From a virus, in the IMG/VR virus record IMGVR_UViG_3300048836_001236, positions 1-27,166 of that record: a stretch of 27,166 nt of DNA; one strand, given 5' to 3'. Made by a program: the position numbers and the translations under genes. This document shows positions 16,685 through 22,512 of the stretch, in pieces. How positions within the stretch are numbered: the stretch's first letter is position 1; each line of letters begins with the position of its first letter. The notes under the pieces are model-generated. The model saw only the letters and a list, made by a program, of their open reading frames with translations. It was not told the origin of the DNA and ran no database searches.

Positions 16685-16834
16685 ATGAAAGATAAAATAC
16701 TTGAAGATAATAAAGACAAAAGAACAAAGTGTATAGTCTACACGAGAGTAATGGGTTATCACAGACCAGTTGAGAGTTTTAATATCGGTAAGAAAGGCGA
16801 GCACGCGGAGAGAAAACATTTCAAAGAGAAGTAA
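16685..16834 (+). CDS. 49-aa glycyl-radical-motif peptide, NrdD C-terminus-like
   Basis: A 49-aa gene with a GGGAGG ribosome site six bases before its ATG and a stop inside repeat R2. From residue 13 it reads RTKCIVYTRVMGYHRPVES then FNIGKKGEHAERKHFKE. This aligns with the extreme C-terminus of anaerobic (class III) ribonucleotide reductase NrdD, whose radical Gly sits in the RVxGY motif (as I recall, E. coli NrdD has RVCGYLG and FNAGKQEE). The radical-position Gly would be G24. The two Zn-binding CxxC motifs and the whole catalytic barrel are absent; only C16 remains. It could act as a spare-part domain, as YfiD does for pyruvate formate-lyase, or be a degraded acquisition. Confidence 0.65.
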   Translation: MKDKILEDNKDKRTKCIVYTRVMGYHRPVESFNIGKKGEHAERKHFKEK

Positions 16835-16928
16835 AACAAGGAAAGAAAAATATGTTTTACTACAAGCCCCGCATTTACGGGGGCTTACAGCGTATCAAAA
16901 CAGTAAAACAAGTAAAACGCGCATTTAA
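16825..16928 (+). repeat. Flanking repeat R2 with GTAAAAC motifs
   Basis: Second copy of the R1 arrangement: GTAAAACA (16831-16838) and TGTTTTAC (16853-16860) form a dyad with a 14-base loop, and two tandem GTAAAAC copies nine bases apart (16903-16909, 16912-16918) precede GCATTTAA. Blocks shared with R1 include GAAGTAAAACAA, ATGTTTTAC, AAAACAGTAAAAC, GTAAAACGC and CATTTAA. The spacer between the two halves is ten bases longer than in R1 and includes a GC-rich hairpin. Same orientation as R1. Confidence 0.65.
16864..16886. terminator. GC-rich hairpin in R2, possible bidirectional terminator
   Basis: AAGCCCC (16864-16870) and GGGGCTT (16880-16886) pair around a nine-base loop. It lies between convergent genes (the plus-strand peptide and the minus-strand membrane protein), where a bidirectional terminator would be expected. 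No U-run follows on either strand, so the hairpin may instead be a protein-binding site or part of the repeat. Confidence 0.4.
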
Positions 16929-16945
16929 GCCAAAGCCGCTTTGGC
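16929..16945. other. Perfect 7-base inverted repeat next to R2
   Basis: GCCAAAG (16929-16935), CCG, CTTTGGC (16939-16945). It is a perfect stem with a three-base loop immediately after the end of R2 in a gene-free gap. There is no U-run. It could be a weak terminator for the convergent genes or a binding site. Confidence 0.35.
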
Positions 16946-16985
16946 AGTCTCTTTGAGTAGGTTTGATTTGGTTTTGAATTATTGT

Positions 16986-17369
16986 TTATTCCTGTGCCGC
17001 CTTAAAGAATTTCTGTAGTGCAGTGGCATTACTAAAATTTTTATCAGTAAGTATACCGTTGACTCTCGAAGTACTGTTTGTGAGTTCTTCTTCTTTATTT
17101 GTCTTTGCACATGGCTTAAACCCGCTCATATAATTAGACAATGCAACCCTAAGGTGATTCTGTGTTTCTACGAGGTCACCATGCTCATACGCTTTTGTAG
17201 CTGCTTTTTCCTGCATTTTGCCCATATTAATGGCATATTCACACTCTTGTAATGGTGTTTTTATTGTCTGTCTATAAGTGCTTGCCTCTAAATCTGCATT
17301 GGGTTGCCCTCCTATTTTAGACAAGATTATTATGGTAGCTATGATTGCCGCATAAACAATATATTTCAT
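16986..17369 (-). CDS. Membrane-anchored or exported hypothetical protein
   Basis: A 127-aa protein. Residues 1-20 (MKYIVYAAIIATIIILSKIG) form a hydrophobic N-terminal helix with one Lys, so a membrane anchor or uncleaved signal. The rest is a soluble helical domain with two Cys (ECEYAINMGKMQEKAATKAYEHGDLVETQNHLRVALSNYMSGFKPC), possibly a disulfide in the periplasm. A single helical-hairpin TPR-like pattern is visible. The gene has its own AAGGAG site and AT-rich flanks and is isolated between a tail gene and the cassette. It may be a moron or a superinfection/lysis accessory. Family unknown. Confidence 0.5.
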   Translation of the reverse strand: MKYIVYAAIIATIIILSKIGGQPNADLEASTYRQTIKTPLQECEYAINMGKMQEKAATKAYEHGDLVETQNHLRVALSNYMSGFKPCAKTNKEEELTNSTSRVNGILTDKNFSNATALQKFFKAAQE

Positions 17370-17411
17370 TGCTTCTCCTTTTTTGTGATTATTTTTTTCT
17401 GATAAAACTTA

Positions 17412-17837
17412 TTATTTTACCTTTATAGTCCTGAGACCTTTAGCGATGCTCTCAAACACCTCCTCGCTCATCCTGTCGCCAAACCCTCCAAGCAGCCGCT
17501 CCAGTTTCCCCGAACGCACGAGGTTCTCCAGCGCGTTGTCAAGGTACGGATTGGCTTTCGTTCCCGGGTGCTGCACTTTGGCGTATACCCCGTAAGGGGT
17601 CTTAAGCGCCTTTTTCTTTTTGGGCCTGATCGTGTGCGGTTTGGTGCCGTAGTACACATACACCGCGTAGTCGATCAGGCTCGTATTTCCCACGCTGATC
17701 TCTGTGGGGCTTGTCTGGGGGAATACGGTGATATCCCCTCTCAGCCTGCCCGTGACGGCAGGCGCATTGTTTGTCGCCTCCGTGCGGAGCATTTCAGCAC
17801 CCTGCGCCAAAAACCGCGCTATTGTGTCGTCATACAT
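17412..17837 (-). CDS. HK97 gp10-like neck/tail protein
   Basis: A 141-aa protein starting at the ATG that overlaps the previous stop by eight bases (ATGTATGA); a GAGGGGG ribosome site lies nine bases upstream, better than the upstream in-frame ATG. The order of motifs (LRTEATNNAPAVTGRLRGDITVFP, YAVYVYYGTKPHTIRPKKKKALKTPYGVYAKVQHPGTKANPYLDNALENL) is characteristic of the HK97-gp10 family: 'aPv.TG.Lr..i', 'Y..yve.GT', 'HPG..a.PFl..al'. These act in head-tail joining or as a tail component. It is part of a late block that also carries the MuF gene. Confidence 0.8.
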   Translation of the reverse strand: MYDDTIARFLAQGAEMLRTEATNNAPAVTGRLRGDITVFPQTSPTEISVGNTSLIDYAVYVYYGTKPHTIRPKKKKALKTPYGVYAKVQHPGTKANPYLDNALENLVRSGKLERLLGGFGDRMSEEVFESIAKGLRTIKVK

Positions 17838-18195
17838 CGTACTGCGCCCCCTCATTTGCTATAACTAGTAATGCATCAAAGAGTGTGCCGTCAAACTCGA
17901 TTGCGTTTTTGCCTTTATGGTACCTTCCTTTTACGATAAAATGCGCTTCACGCTCAAATAGCGGATCGTCTTTTACTGACTCTATCAACGCTTCTGTCTT
18001 ATAATGCTCGCCGATAAAAATATAGTCCAGCTCTCCGCTGTGGCTCACGCCGGATATATCTATTCCGTCATACCTTGCATCATCCCGCGGAAGCACGCCA
18101 TACCCTTCTTGTGCTACCCCGGCGCGTGTCTTTACTTCTATTCCGTCTTTGATGATGTAGCTTGATCTTCCAAGCGAAACAGTGAACGTATCCAT
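17830..18195 (-). CDS. Small structural protein next to MuF
   Basis: A 121-aa mostly beta protein (FTVSLGRSSYIIKDGIEVKTRAG, DISGVSHSGELDYIFIGEHYKTEALIE, REAHFIVKGRYHKGKNAIEFDGTLFDALLVIANEG). It is not recognised. Its ATG lies 58 bases inside the 3' end of the MuF gene and has a near-perfect AAAGGAG ribosome site six bases upstream, so the overlap is genuine. The location between MuF and gp10 suggests a head-tail joining or decoration protein. Confidence 0.5.
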   Translation of the reverse strand: MDTFTVSLGRSSYIIKDGIEVKTRAGVAQEGYGVLPRDDARYDGIDISGVSHSGELDYIFIGEHYKTEALIESVKDDPLFEREAHFIVKGRYHKGKNAIEFDGTLFDALLVIANEGAQYDV

Positions 18196-19400
18196 GATAT
18201 CTCCTTTGTGACTTCTGTCGAAAGTTTTCTGTCTTTGTTGTAGGCTGTTGCCTTCTCTTCTGGTTTAAACACGGTATGTATCTCTCCGTCAAGAAAGACG
18301 AAAAACAGGTTAGTTTGTTTGCTGTACGCTATCACCCTGTCTTCAAATCTTGCATGCATTGAGATGCGGTCAAGCGTGCCAAGTCCGGCACGAATCTCCT
18401 TAAGCGTCAGCCCGTGTTTATCTACTTCTTCATGATCAAGACTGTCCTGGGTCAAGACCCGCTCATACCCAAACGCGTCCACATGAGAAAAAAGCACCTC
18501 TTTTCCTTTGTACTTCTCTCCGGGCAACAGCGAACCGTTCACATTCTTACCGTCAATTTTTACATTTTGTCTAAAGTATGCTACCACAATCGTCCTGCAT
18601 CTGAAATGATACGGCGGCAGCGCCACATCTGAGGGAAGTTTTCCGAAGATCGGTTGCGACTGCCACCTGGAGGCTTTTTTCTTCTCTTCGATACTTTCTG
18701 CAGAGGTGATCGCGTCTGCCTGGTCCTTTGCCGATTTTATGGGGATGATCCGCCCGTGCATACTGCGGCACACCGCGGAGGTCTTCTTGTCCATCACCGC
18801 TATGACCTTTACCTGTTCCACACCGGCCTTTTCAAACTGGTACGCCCTGGTAATAGACTGGCTCTGCCTGATCACATGGTCGCTCACCCCCTCAAAGTAC
18901 CGCGCGCTCTCGTCGATCACCCCTGTAAACTCTTCGCGAAGCGTCTCACCAAGCTCGCCTATCTTTACCTCCCCCTTCATCGCCTCACCGATGATCTCTT
19001 TAAGCCTGCCCTGTGTATTCGCCGCGCCGTCTTCCTTCATCCACACCAAAGCCCGTTGCATCGACTCGAGTACTTGCGCGTCGGTCTGGTCAAAGACAAA
19101 TGCCGCGCCCACTTCCGCGGCGGCAGCGGCAGCGGCCTTTTCGTGCAGCGCTTCGAGTGCGGCGGTGTCCAGTGTATACCCGAGGCTTTGTATCTTTGCT
19201 TCCACGATCCGAAGCAGCGTCTCTTTGTCGATATTTTCCACATTTTGCGTCACATAAACCAGCAGGTCTGCAACAAACTTCTCCGTCTCTTTTTTGTTCT
19301 GCGCTTTGACGTCCCTAAGGTAAGAGGCGATAGCCTCTTCTATCTCATCGGTTTTCGTCTTTTTGGCTTTGAGCAGGCTCACCAGCAATGTACTCTTCAT
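18138..19400 (-). CDS. MuF/SPP1 gp7 head morphogenesis protein with nuclease-like tail
   Basis: A 420-aa protein. Residues 90-280 match the phage Mu F / SPP1 gp7 head morphogenesis domain: helices with ESMQRALVWMKEDGAANTQGRLKEIIGEAM, then VIAVMDKKTSAVCRSMHGRIIP (C211, H216) and LPPYHFRCRTIVV (C268). Residues 310-395 form an extra domain (ERVLTQDSLDHEEVDKHGLTLKEIRAGLGTLDRISMHARFEDRVIAYSKQTNLFFVFLDGEIHTVFKPEE). Its pattern, two helices and then strands ending in 'v...dGeihT.F.P', resembles the barnase/EndoU/colicin/RelE-like (PBECR) nuclease domains seen at the ends of such phage proteins. The start at 19400 is near a GGAAGAG site inside the upstream gene. Confidence 0.82.
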   Translation of the reverse strand: MKSTLLVSLLKAKKTKTDEIEEAIASYLRDVKAQNKKETEKFVADLLVYVTQNVENIDKETLLRIVEAKIQSLGYTLDTAALEALHEKAAAAAAAEVGAAFVFDQTDAQVLESMQRALVWMKEDGAANTQGRLKEIIGEAMKGEVKIGELGETLREEFTGVIDESARYFEGVSDHVIRQSQSITRAYQFEKAGVEQVKVIAVMDKKTSAVCRSMHGRIIPIKSAKDQADAITSAESIEEKKKASRWQSQPIFGKLPSDVALPPYHFRCRTIVVAYFRQNVKIDGKNVNGSLLPGEKYKGKEVLFSHVDAFGYERVLTQDSLDHEEVDKHGLTLKEIRAGLGTLDRISMHARFEDRVIAYSKQTNLFFVFLDGEIHTVFKPEEKATAYNKDRKLSTEVTKEISWIRSLFRLEDQATSSKTE

Positions 19401-19563
19401 ACTCTTCCTTCTCCTCTTTCGTAAATAACGTAAAACTAGGCCGCTCCGTCGTCGTAAACGAAAACCCGCACCTGTCGCAAAAGCGCAGCCGTCTCACCAC
19501 GCCGCCGATTTTCTCTGTTTTTGGGACACAGGTCCGCGCATTCGCGCACTTTGGACACATCAT
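19345..19563 (-). CDS. Zinc-ribbon regulatory protein
   Basis: A 72-aa protein with CPKC (C4, C7 after the tandem Met start) and CDRC (in RFCDRCGFSF), each a CxxC, so one zinc ribbon. The surroundings (RRLRFCDRCGFSFTTTERP) resemble both the NrdR zinc ribbon and the Ogr/Delta late-gene activators of P2-like phages (C..C...F.T.E). It overlaps the MuF start by 56 bases and follows gemA closely. This position, between middle and late genes, would suit a late activator, but the Ogr assignment is a guess. Confidence 0.55.
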   Translation of the reverse strand: MMCPKCANARTCVPKTEKIGGVVRRLRFCDRCGFSFTTTERPSFTLFTKEEKEEYEEYIAGEPAQSQKDENR

Positions 19564-19564
19564 C

Positions 19565-19984
19565 CTATCGCTCCTTGAGTGTATTTTTAAGCGCCACGAT
19601 CACTTTGGTGGCATCGGATTTGGAGAGTTTGTCTACATGCAGGTAGGTATTCCCCGTGATACGCTTCACAAACGCCCTCAGTGCCTTATCCCCTACATCG
19701 TTGGCATACGTGCTCCACAGCCCAAATATCAGGCTGATCTGCGCCTCGGTAACCTCTTTGGAACGGTCTTTGATGATCGGCAGGTCCGGGATGTCATAGT
19801 TAAAGTACTTCACTAAAACCAGAAGTTGAGGGATGTTTAGCTCTTTTGAACTCCTCTCCCCGAAGTGCTTCTCAAGAAGCGCTCTGTACTCTTCGTCCTC
19901 CTCTTTGTAGTACCCGCGGTATCGTTCAGATACATGCAGCTGCTTGATCAGCTCTTTTTTGTAGGCTTTTTGTTTGTGTGTCAT
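19565..19984 (-). CDS. gemA: GemA/Mu gp16-like regulatory protein (DUF1018)
   Basis: A 139-aa protein typical of the Mu gp16/GemA family. The N-terminal helix pair KAYKKELIKQLHVSERYRGYYKEEDEEYRALLEKHFGERSSKELNIPQLLVLVKYF contains the conserved 'k.Y..ll....g..S..eLs..el..vl..f'. The C-terminal part (VTEAQISLIFGLWSTYANDVGDKALRAFVKRITG) matches the family's second half 't..Q...i..lW..la.....d....L..fv.r..g', ending SKSDATKVIVALKN. GemA modulates host genes during Mu development. It overlaps the end of the RepA-like gene by four bases. Confidence 0.85.
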   Translation of the reverse strand: MTHKQKAYKKELIKQLHVSERYRGYYKEEDEEYRALLEKHFGERSSKELNIPQLLVLVKYFNYDIPDLPIIKDRSKEVTEAQISLIFGLWSTYANDVGDKALRAFVKRITGNTYLHVDKLSKSDATKVIVALKNTLKER

Positions 19985-20922
19985 GCTTTCTCCTCCAAAA
20001 GATGATAGATATGATTGTTGCGGCTTTTTTCCTCGACGCGCCAGTACTTGCCCGTCAGCTCGCGCACCAGCCTTTTCCCGTTCCGGTCAGACGGCACGGC
20101 GTATCCCATGCCGAGGATCATCTTCGACGTGCTCAACCCCTCGGGCGCATTTTTCAGCGCAGCGATGCCCGCTTCTACGGCCTGCTTGTCCTCTTTGCTC
20201 ATCCCTGAACTGACGGGGTCATACTCGCTAAGACAGAGCGTTTTGGTATCAACACTCCATTTGCAGTCCTTAACTAACCCTCTTGCGTGCGTGACGGTCA
20301 GCTGGTAATTGATGATGCCGTTTAGCTCCCCTGTTTGTTTCATGCTGTAGACATTGTCAGGGGTGTTGATAAACGCCTGGCTTCCCGATATCCTTCTCTC
20401 ATTTTTGGTCGCATGGTGCAAGATGATGACCGTGCCGCCCGCATCGCGTATCCGTACACAGTGCTTCATAAACTCCGTCGCCTGCGTCTTTGAATCCGTA
20501 TCGACAAAATCCTTGGTAGTATCAAGGAAAAAAGCCACCCCCGCATACGCCTCCCGTACCGCCGCAGAGGCTATCGCGCCGAGCTGTTCAAGCGGGTCGC
20601 ACCCTATGGTCCCCCGTGTGAGATAGTGGATCTTCTGATGTACGATCAGCAGCTCGTCTACTTTTCTGTCTTTCAGCGTCGAGACAGAGTTGTCCATATC
20701 CAGATAGTAGATCTCGTCGATGTCCTCATCCGAGGCTATTTTTTTTGCCATACCGTAGGCAAGCCACGTTTTGCCTTGCTTGGGGGGCGAATAGATCAGC
20801 GTGATTGACCGTGAAAAAACAAAGTCTTCGATGTAGGCGACCTTGTCGTCGATCTCAAAATCCTTAGGCGTCAATATCTTGCCATGCGCCCAAACAAATT
20901 TTGAACCTTTTTTCTCCTCCAT
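19981..20922 (-). CDS. RepA-type hexameric ATPase (RecA fold, AAA_25-like)
   Basis: A 313-aa protein; I take the ATG of MEEKKGSKFVWAHG (20922) as start because it has an AGGGGGAT/AGGAAA ribosome site and lies five bases after the previous stop, rather than the upstream ATG that overlaps the earlier gene. Residues 10-35 carry the 'ltp.df.i....y.i.df.....it' entry strand typical of phage RepA-like ATPases, with Walker A PPKQGKTW (46-53), Walker B FFLDTTKDF (131-139) and a sensor region VIILHHATKNERR (165-177). The C-terminal 80 residues look like a winged helix. Related proteins act as replicative helicases or loaders. Mu itself does not encode one. Confidence 0.72.
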   Translation of the reverse strand: MEEKKGSKFVWAHGKILTPKDFEIDDKVAYIEDFVFSRSITLIYSPPKQGKTWLAYGMAKKIASDEDIDEIYYLDMDNSVSTLKDRKVDELLIVHQKIHYLTRGTIGCDPLEQLGAIASAAVREAYAGVAFFLDTTKDFVDTDSKTQATEFMKHCVRIRDAGGTVIILHHATKNERRISGSQAFINTPDNVYSMKQTGELNGIINYQLTVTHARGLVKDCKWSVDTKTLCLSEYDPVSSGMSKEDKQAVEAGIAALKNAPEGLSTSKMILGMGYAVPSDRNGKRLVRELTGKYWRVEEKSRNNHIYHLLEEKA

Positions 20923-20926
20923 TTTC

Positions 20927-21382
20927 CTATCCCCCTTGATTATTTGCCTTGATCTGCGCTCTGATGCGCTCAAAGCGCTTTTTGATGCCCTCGTCCGCAG
21001 CGAGGATTTCAAAATCCCCCGTTGCTCTGTCAGCGGCGCTTTCGTTTTTTTCTGTTGCCGGTGCCGGCTTTGGTTTAAATGCGGCCCGAACCCTCCTGAA
21101 CGTGATAGACTGCTTGAGGTTTTCGGCTCTATATATCTCCCTCATCTCCCCCAATATCTGCTCTTTTTGCATCCCAAATTCGCTTACGATGCCGGGATGC
21201 GTCAGATAAAGCACAAGCTCGTCTCCCATCAGCGAACCGTGGGAAAAAAACGGCTGCATCCTCTCCCCCAGCGCAGCGCTCAGTTTGCGTATCGCTTCAT
21301 GTTCCCTCAGTTTCGGGCTGCTCAGTGCCGTACCTCCGAGGCTTTGGTCATGTTCTTCGCATACCTTGTCTGCGATTGCCAT
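20927..21382 (-). CDS. DciA (DUF721)-like putative helicase loader
   Basis: A 151-aa protein. Residues 25-105 resemble the DUF721/DciA core: helices KLREHEAIRKLSAALGERMQPFF, a strand DELVLYLTHPGIVSEFGMQKEQILGEMREIY, and ITFRRVRAAFKPK. The C-terminal end (GDFEILAADEGIKKRFERIRAQIKAN) matches my memory of the C-terminal tail of DUF721 proteins of Campylobacterota ('...f...d..ik..fekIk..Ik.n'). DciA loads the DnaB helicase in bacteria lacking DnaC. It is the first gene after the terminator at 21405-21428 and directly precedes the RepA-like ATPase. Similarity is by eye and moderate; a different small replication protein is possible. Confidence 0.5.
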   Translation of the reverse strand: MAIADKVCEEHDQSLGGTALSSPKLREHEAIRKLSAALGERMQPFFSHGSLMGDELVLYLTHPGIVSEFGMQKEQILGEMREIYRAENLKQSITFRRVRAAFKPKPAPATEKNESAADRATGDFEILAADEGIKKRFERIRAQIKANNQGG

Positions 21383-21404
21383 CTCTCCTCCTTTTTTATA
21401 AACT

Positions 21405-21428
21405 TAAAAAAGCCCCCATGGGGAGGCT
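21405..21428 (-). terminator. Rho-independent terminator after the endolysin gene
   Basis: On the minus strand AGCC(T)CCCC, loop, GGGGGCT and then TTTTTT: a strong stem (one mismatch or bulged A) followed directly by a U run, 25 bases after the endolysin stop (21454) and before the next gene's ribosome site. It is the only gap of any size inside the early/middle region, and it separates the early operon from the DciA-RepA-GemA unit. Confidence 0.78.
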
Positions 21429-21453
21429 CTATAAATCTATGTTTCCGGCCAAC

Positions 21454-21891
21454 TCATGCCGTCGCCGTCCCTACGAGTCCGCGCGCATCGTAAAGCTTCC
21501 TCATGTCCGCGCCGCTGACGGGGTCGCGCGTGATCTGCCAGTGCGGCAGGTCCCAACCCCATTTGTCATACCCCCACTCGATAGGCAGGCTGTGGCGGCG
21601 GATGACGGTGCGCATCGCCTCTGCGATTTCCGTATAGTATTTCTCCTCCCAACTCGGCTTCCCGTCCACATATGCCACAAGGTCCACTGCCAACCCGTAC
21701 AGGTGATACGAATTGTTTGTTTTGCTAACCCCCCTTGCGACCAGCTTCTCCTGCTCCTTTTGCGTCCGAAGCCCGTCCAGTACCATAAAATCCTGCTTGG
21801 TGATTTTGATCGCCTCTGTTACGGCAAACGCCAGATACGGGTGTACGCCCACGAGCTCCCTCAGGGAGTTTTTTCCAAGGACAAATGCCAT
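21454..21891 (-). CDS. M15 family peptidoglycan peptidase (endolysin)
   Basis: A 145-aa protein of the M15 (L-Ala-D-Glu / D-Ala-D-Ala) peptidase family, whose members cut cell wall cross-bridges. Zinc-ligand and catalytic positions are visible: SYHLYGLAVDL (H63, D70; motif SxHxxGxAxD) and WDLPHWQI (D114, H117; the D-x2-H signature). The N-terminus LGKNSLRELVGVHPYL is the usual start for this family. It has no signal peptide or membrane anchor, so it depends on the holin (8746-9162). It sits at the end of the early operon, not with the lysis genes. Confidence 0.85.
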   Translation of the reverse strand: MAFVLGKNSLRELVGVHPYLAFAVTEAIKITKQDFMVLDGLRTQKEQEKLVARGVSKTNNSYHLYGLAVDLVAYVDGKPSWEEKYYTEIAEAMRTVIRRHSLPIEWGYDKWGWDLPHWQITRDPVSGADMRKLYDARGLVGTATA

Positions 21892-21900
21892 ATCCTCCCC

Positions 21901-22512
21901 CTACATCGACGCAAAATCAAGCGAGACATTTTCCCACTTCTCATCCACGCTTTTTCGTTTCAAAAAGCGTATGTAGCTTTTGCTTCCCACGATCTCGACC
22001 GCCTCATCGATGATCTGCATCGCCTCTTTCCATTTCGGGTGGCTTATTTTGTACCCTTTGAGGCCTAGGATCATTTTGGCGTTTACGTTGCCTTGCTTGT
22101 CCACGTCAAAGACTTTGGTGATCAGCGTCTGGATGTCTGCGCTGGCTTCAGCCGTGATCTCTTTGAGATACTCGTCTATCTTCTCTTTTGCCAGCGTAAG
22201 TTTCTCGTCAAAATCGATATGCTGTGCCACAGCGATCTGTATTTTTGCAAGTCCGTCGTAGCTCTCGATGGAGATGTTGCCCTTTGGCGAGTTGCGCATC
22301 GGGTCAAGCCCGTATTTTTCGCGCATCATGCTCATGTAGTCGCCGATCTCGTCGGTGACGTATCTCTTAAAGTGCGTCATGACATCCACGCCCTTTTCGG
22401 CGCGCCGGATGATCTTAGTCACCAGCTCCGTCTTCAGTTTTTCCTCATGCGGCACCAGGTCCGGGTGCACCGGTTCGCCGCGCTTGTTTGTCCACATTTT
22501 TACTTCACTCAT
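21901..22512 (-). CDS. DUF3164 family protein of Mu-like phages
   Basis: A 203-aa protein. The motifs WTNKRGEPVHPDLVPHEEKLKTELVTKI at the start and GNISIESYDGLAKIQIAVAQHIDFDEKLTLAKEKIDEYLKEI in the middle are the hallmark of DUF3164, a family confined to Mu-type phages and usually placed between B and gemA. The C-terminal part (GNVNAKMILGLKGYKISHPKWKEAMQIIDEAVEIVGSKSYIRFLKR) is also characteristic. Its molecular role is unknown. It overlaps the previous gene by four bases and lies upstream of the endolysin in the early operon. Confidence 0.85.
   Translation of the reverse strand: MSEVKMWTNKRGEPVHPDLVPHEEKLKTELVTKIIRRAEKGVDVMTHFKRYVTDEIGDYMSMMREKYGLDPMRNSPKGNISIESYDGLAKIQIAVAQHIDFDEKLTLAKEKIDEYLKEITAEASADIQTLITKVFDVDKQGNVNAKMILGLKGYKISHPKWKEAMQIIDEAVEIVGSKSYIRFLKRKSVDEKWENVSLDFASM

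Noticed and set aside
14544-16928. A Mu G-type invertible fibre segment
   Set aside because: The flanking repeats are in direct, not inverted, orientation, and no Gin-type invertase gene is in the window.
17838-17855. Upstream ATG for the gp10-like gene
   Set aside because: The ATG at 17837 overlaps the preceding stop in the usual coupled fashion and has the GAGGGGG site correctly spaced, whereas the earlier ATG lies on that ribosome site.
18654-19424. Plus-strand open frame of 256 codons opposite MuF
   Set aside because: Antisense to the MuF gene, rich in His/Leu/Arg without any recognisable pattern; a shadow frame.
20923-21012. Longer N-terminus for the RepA-like ATPase
   Set aside because: The extra 30 residues overlap the 3' end of the DciA-like gene and are a basic, non-conserved stretch; the ATG at 20922 has the better ribosome site.
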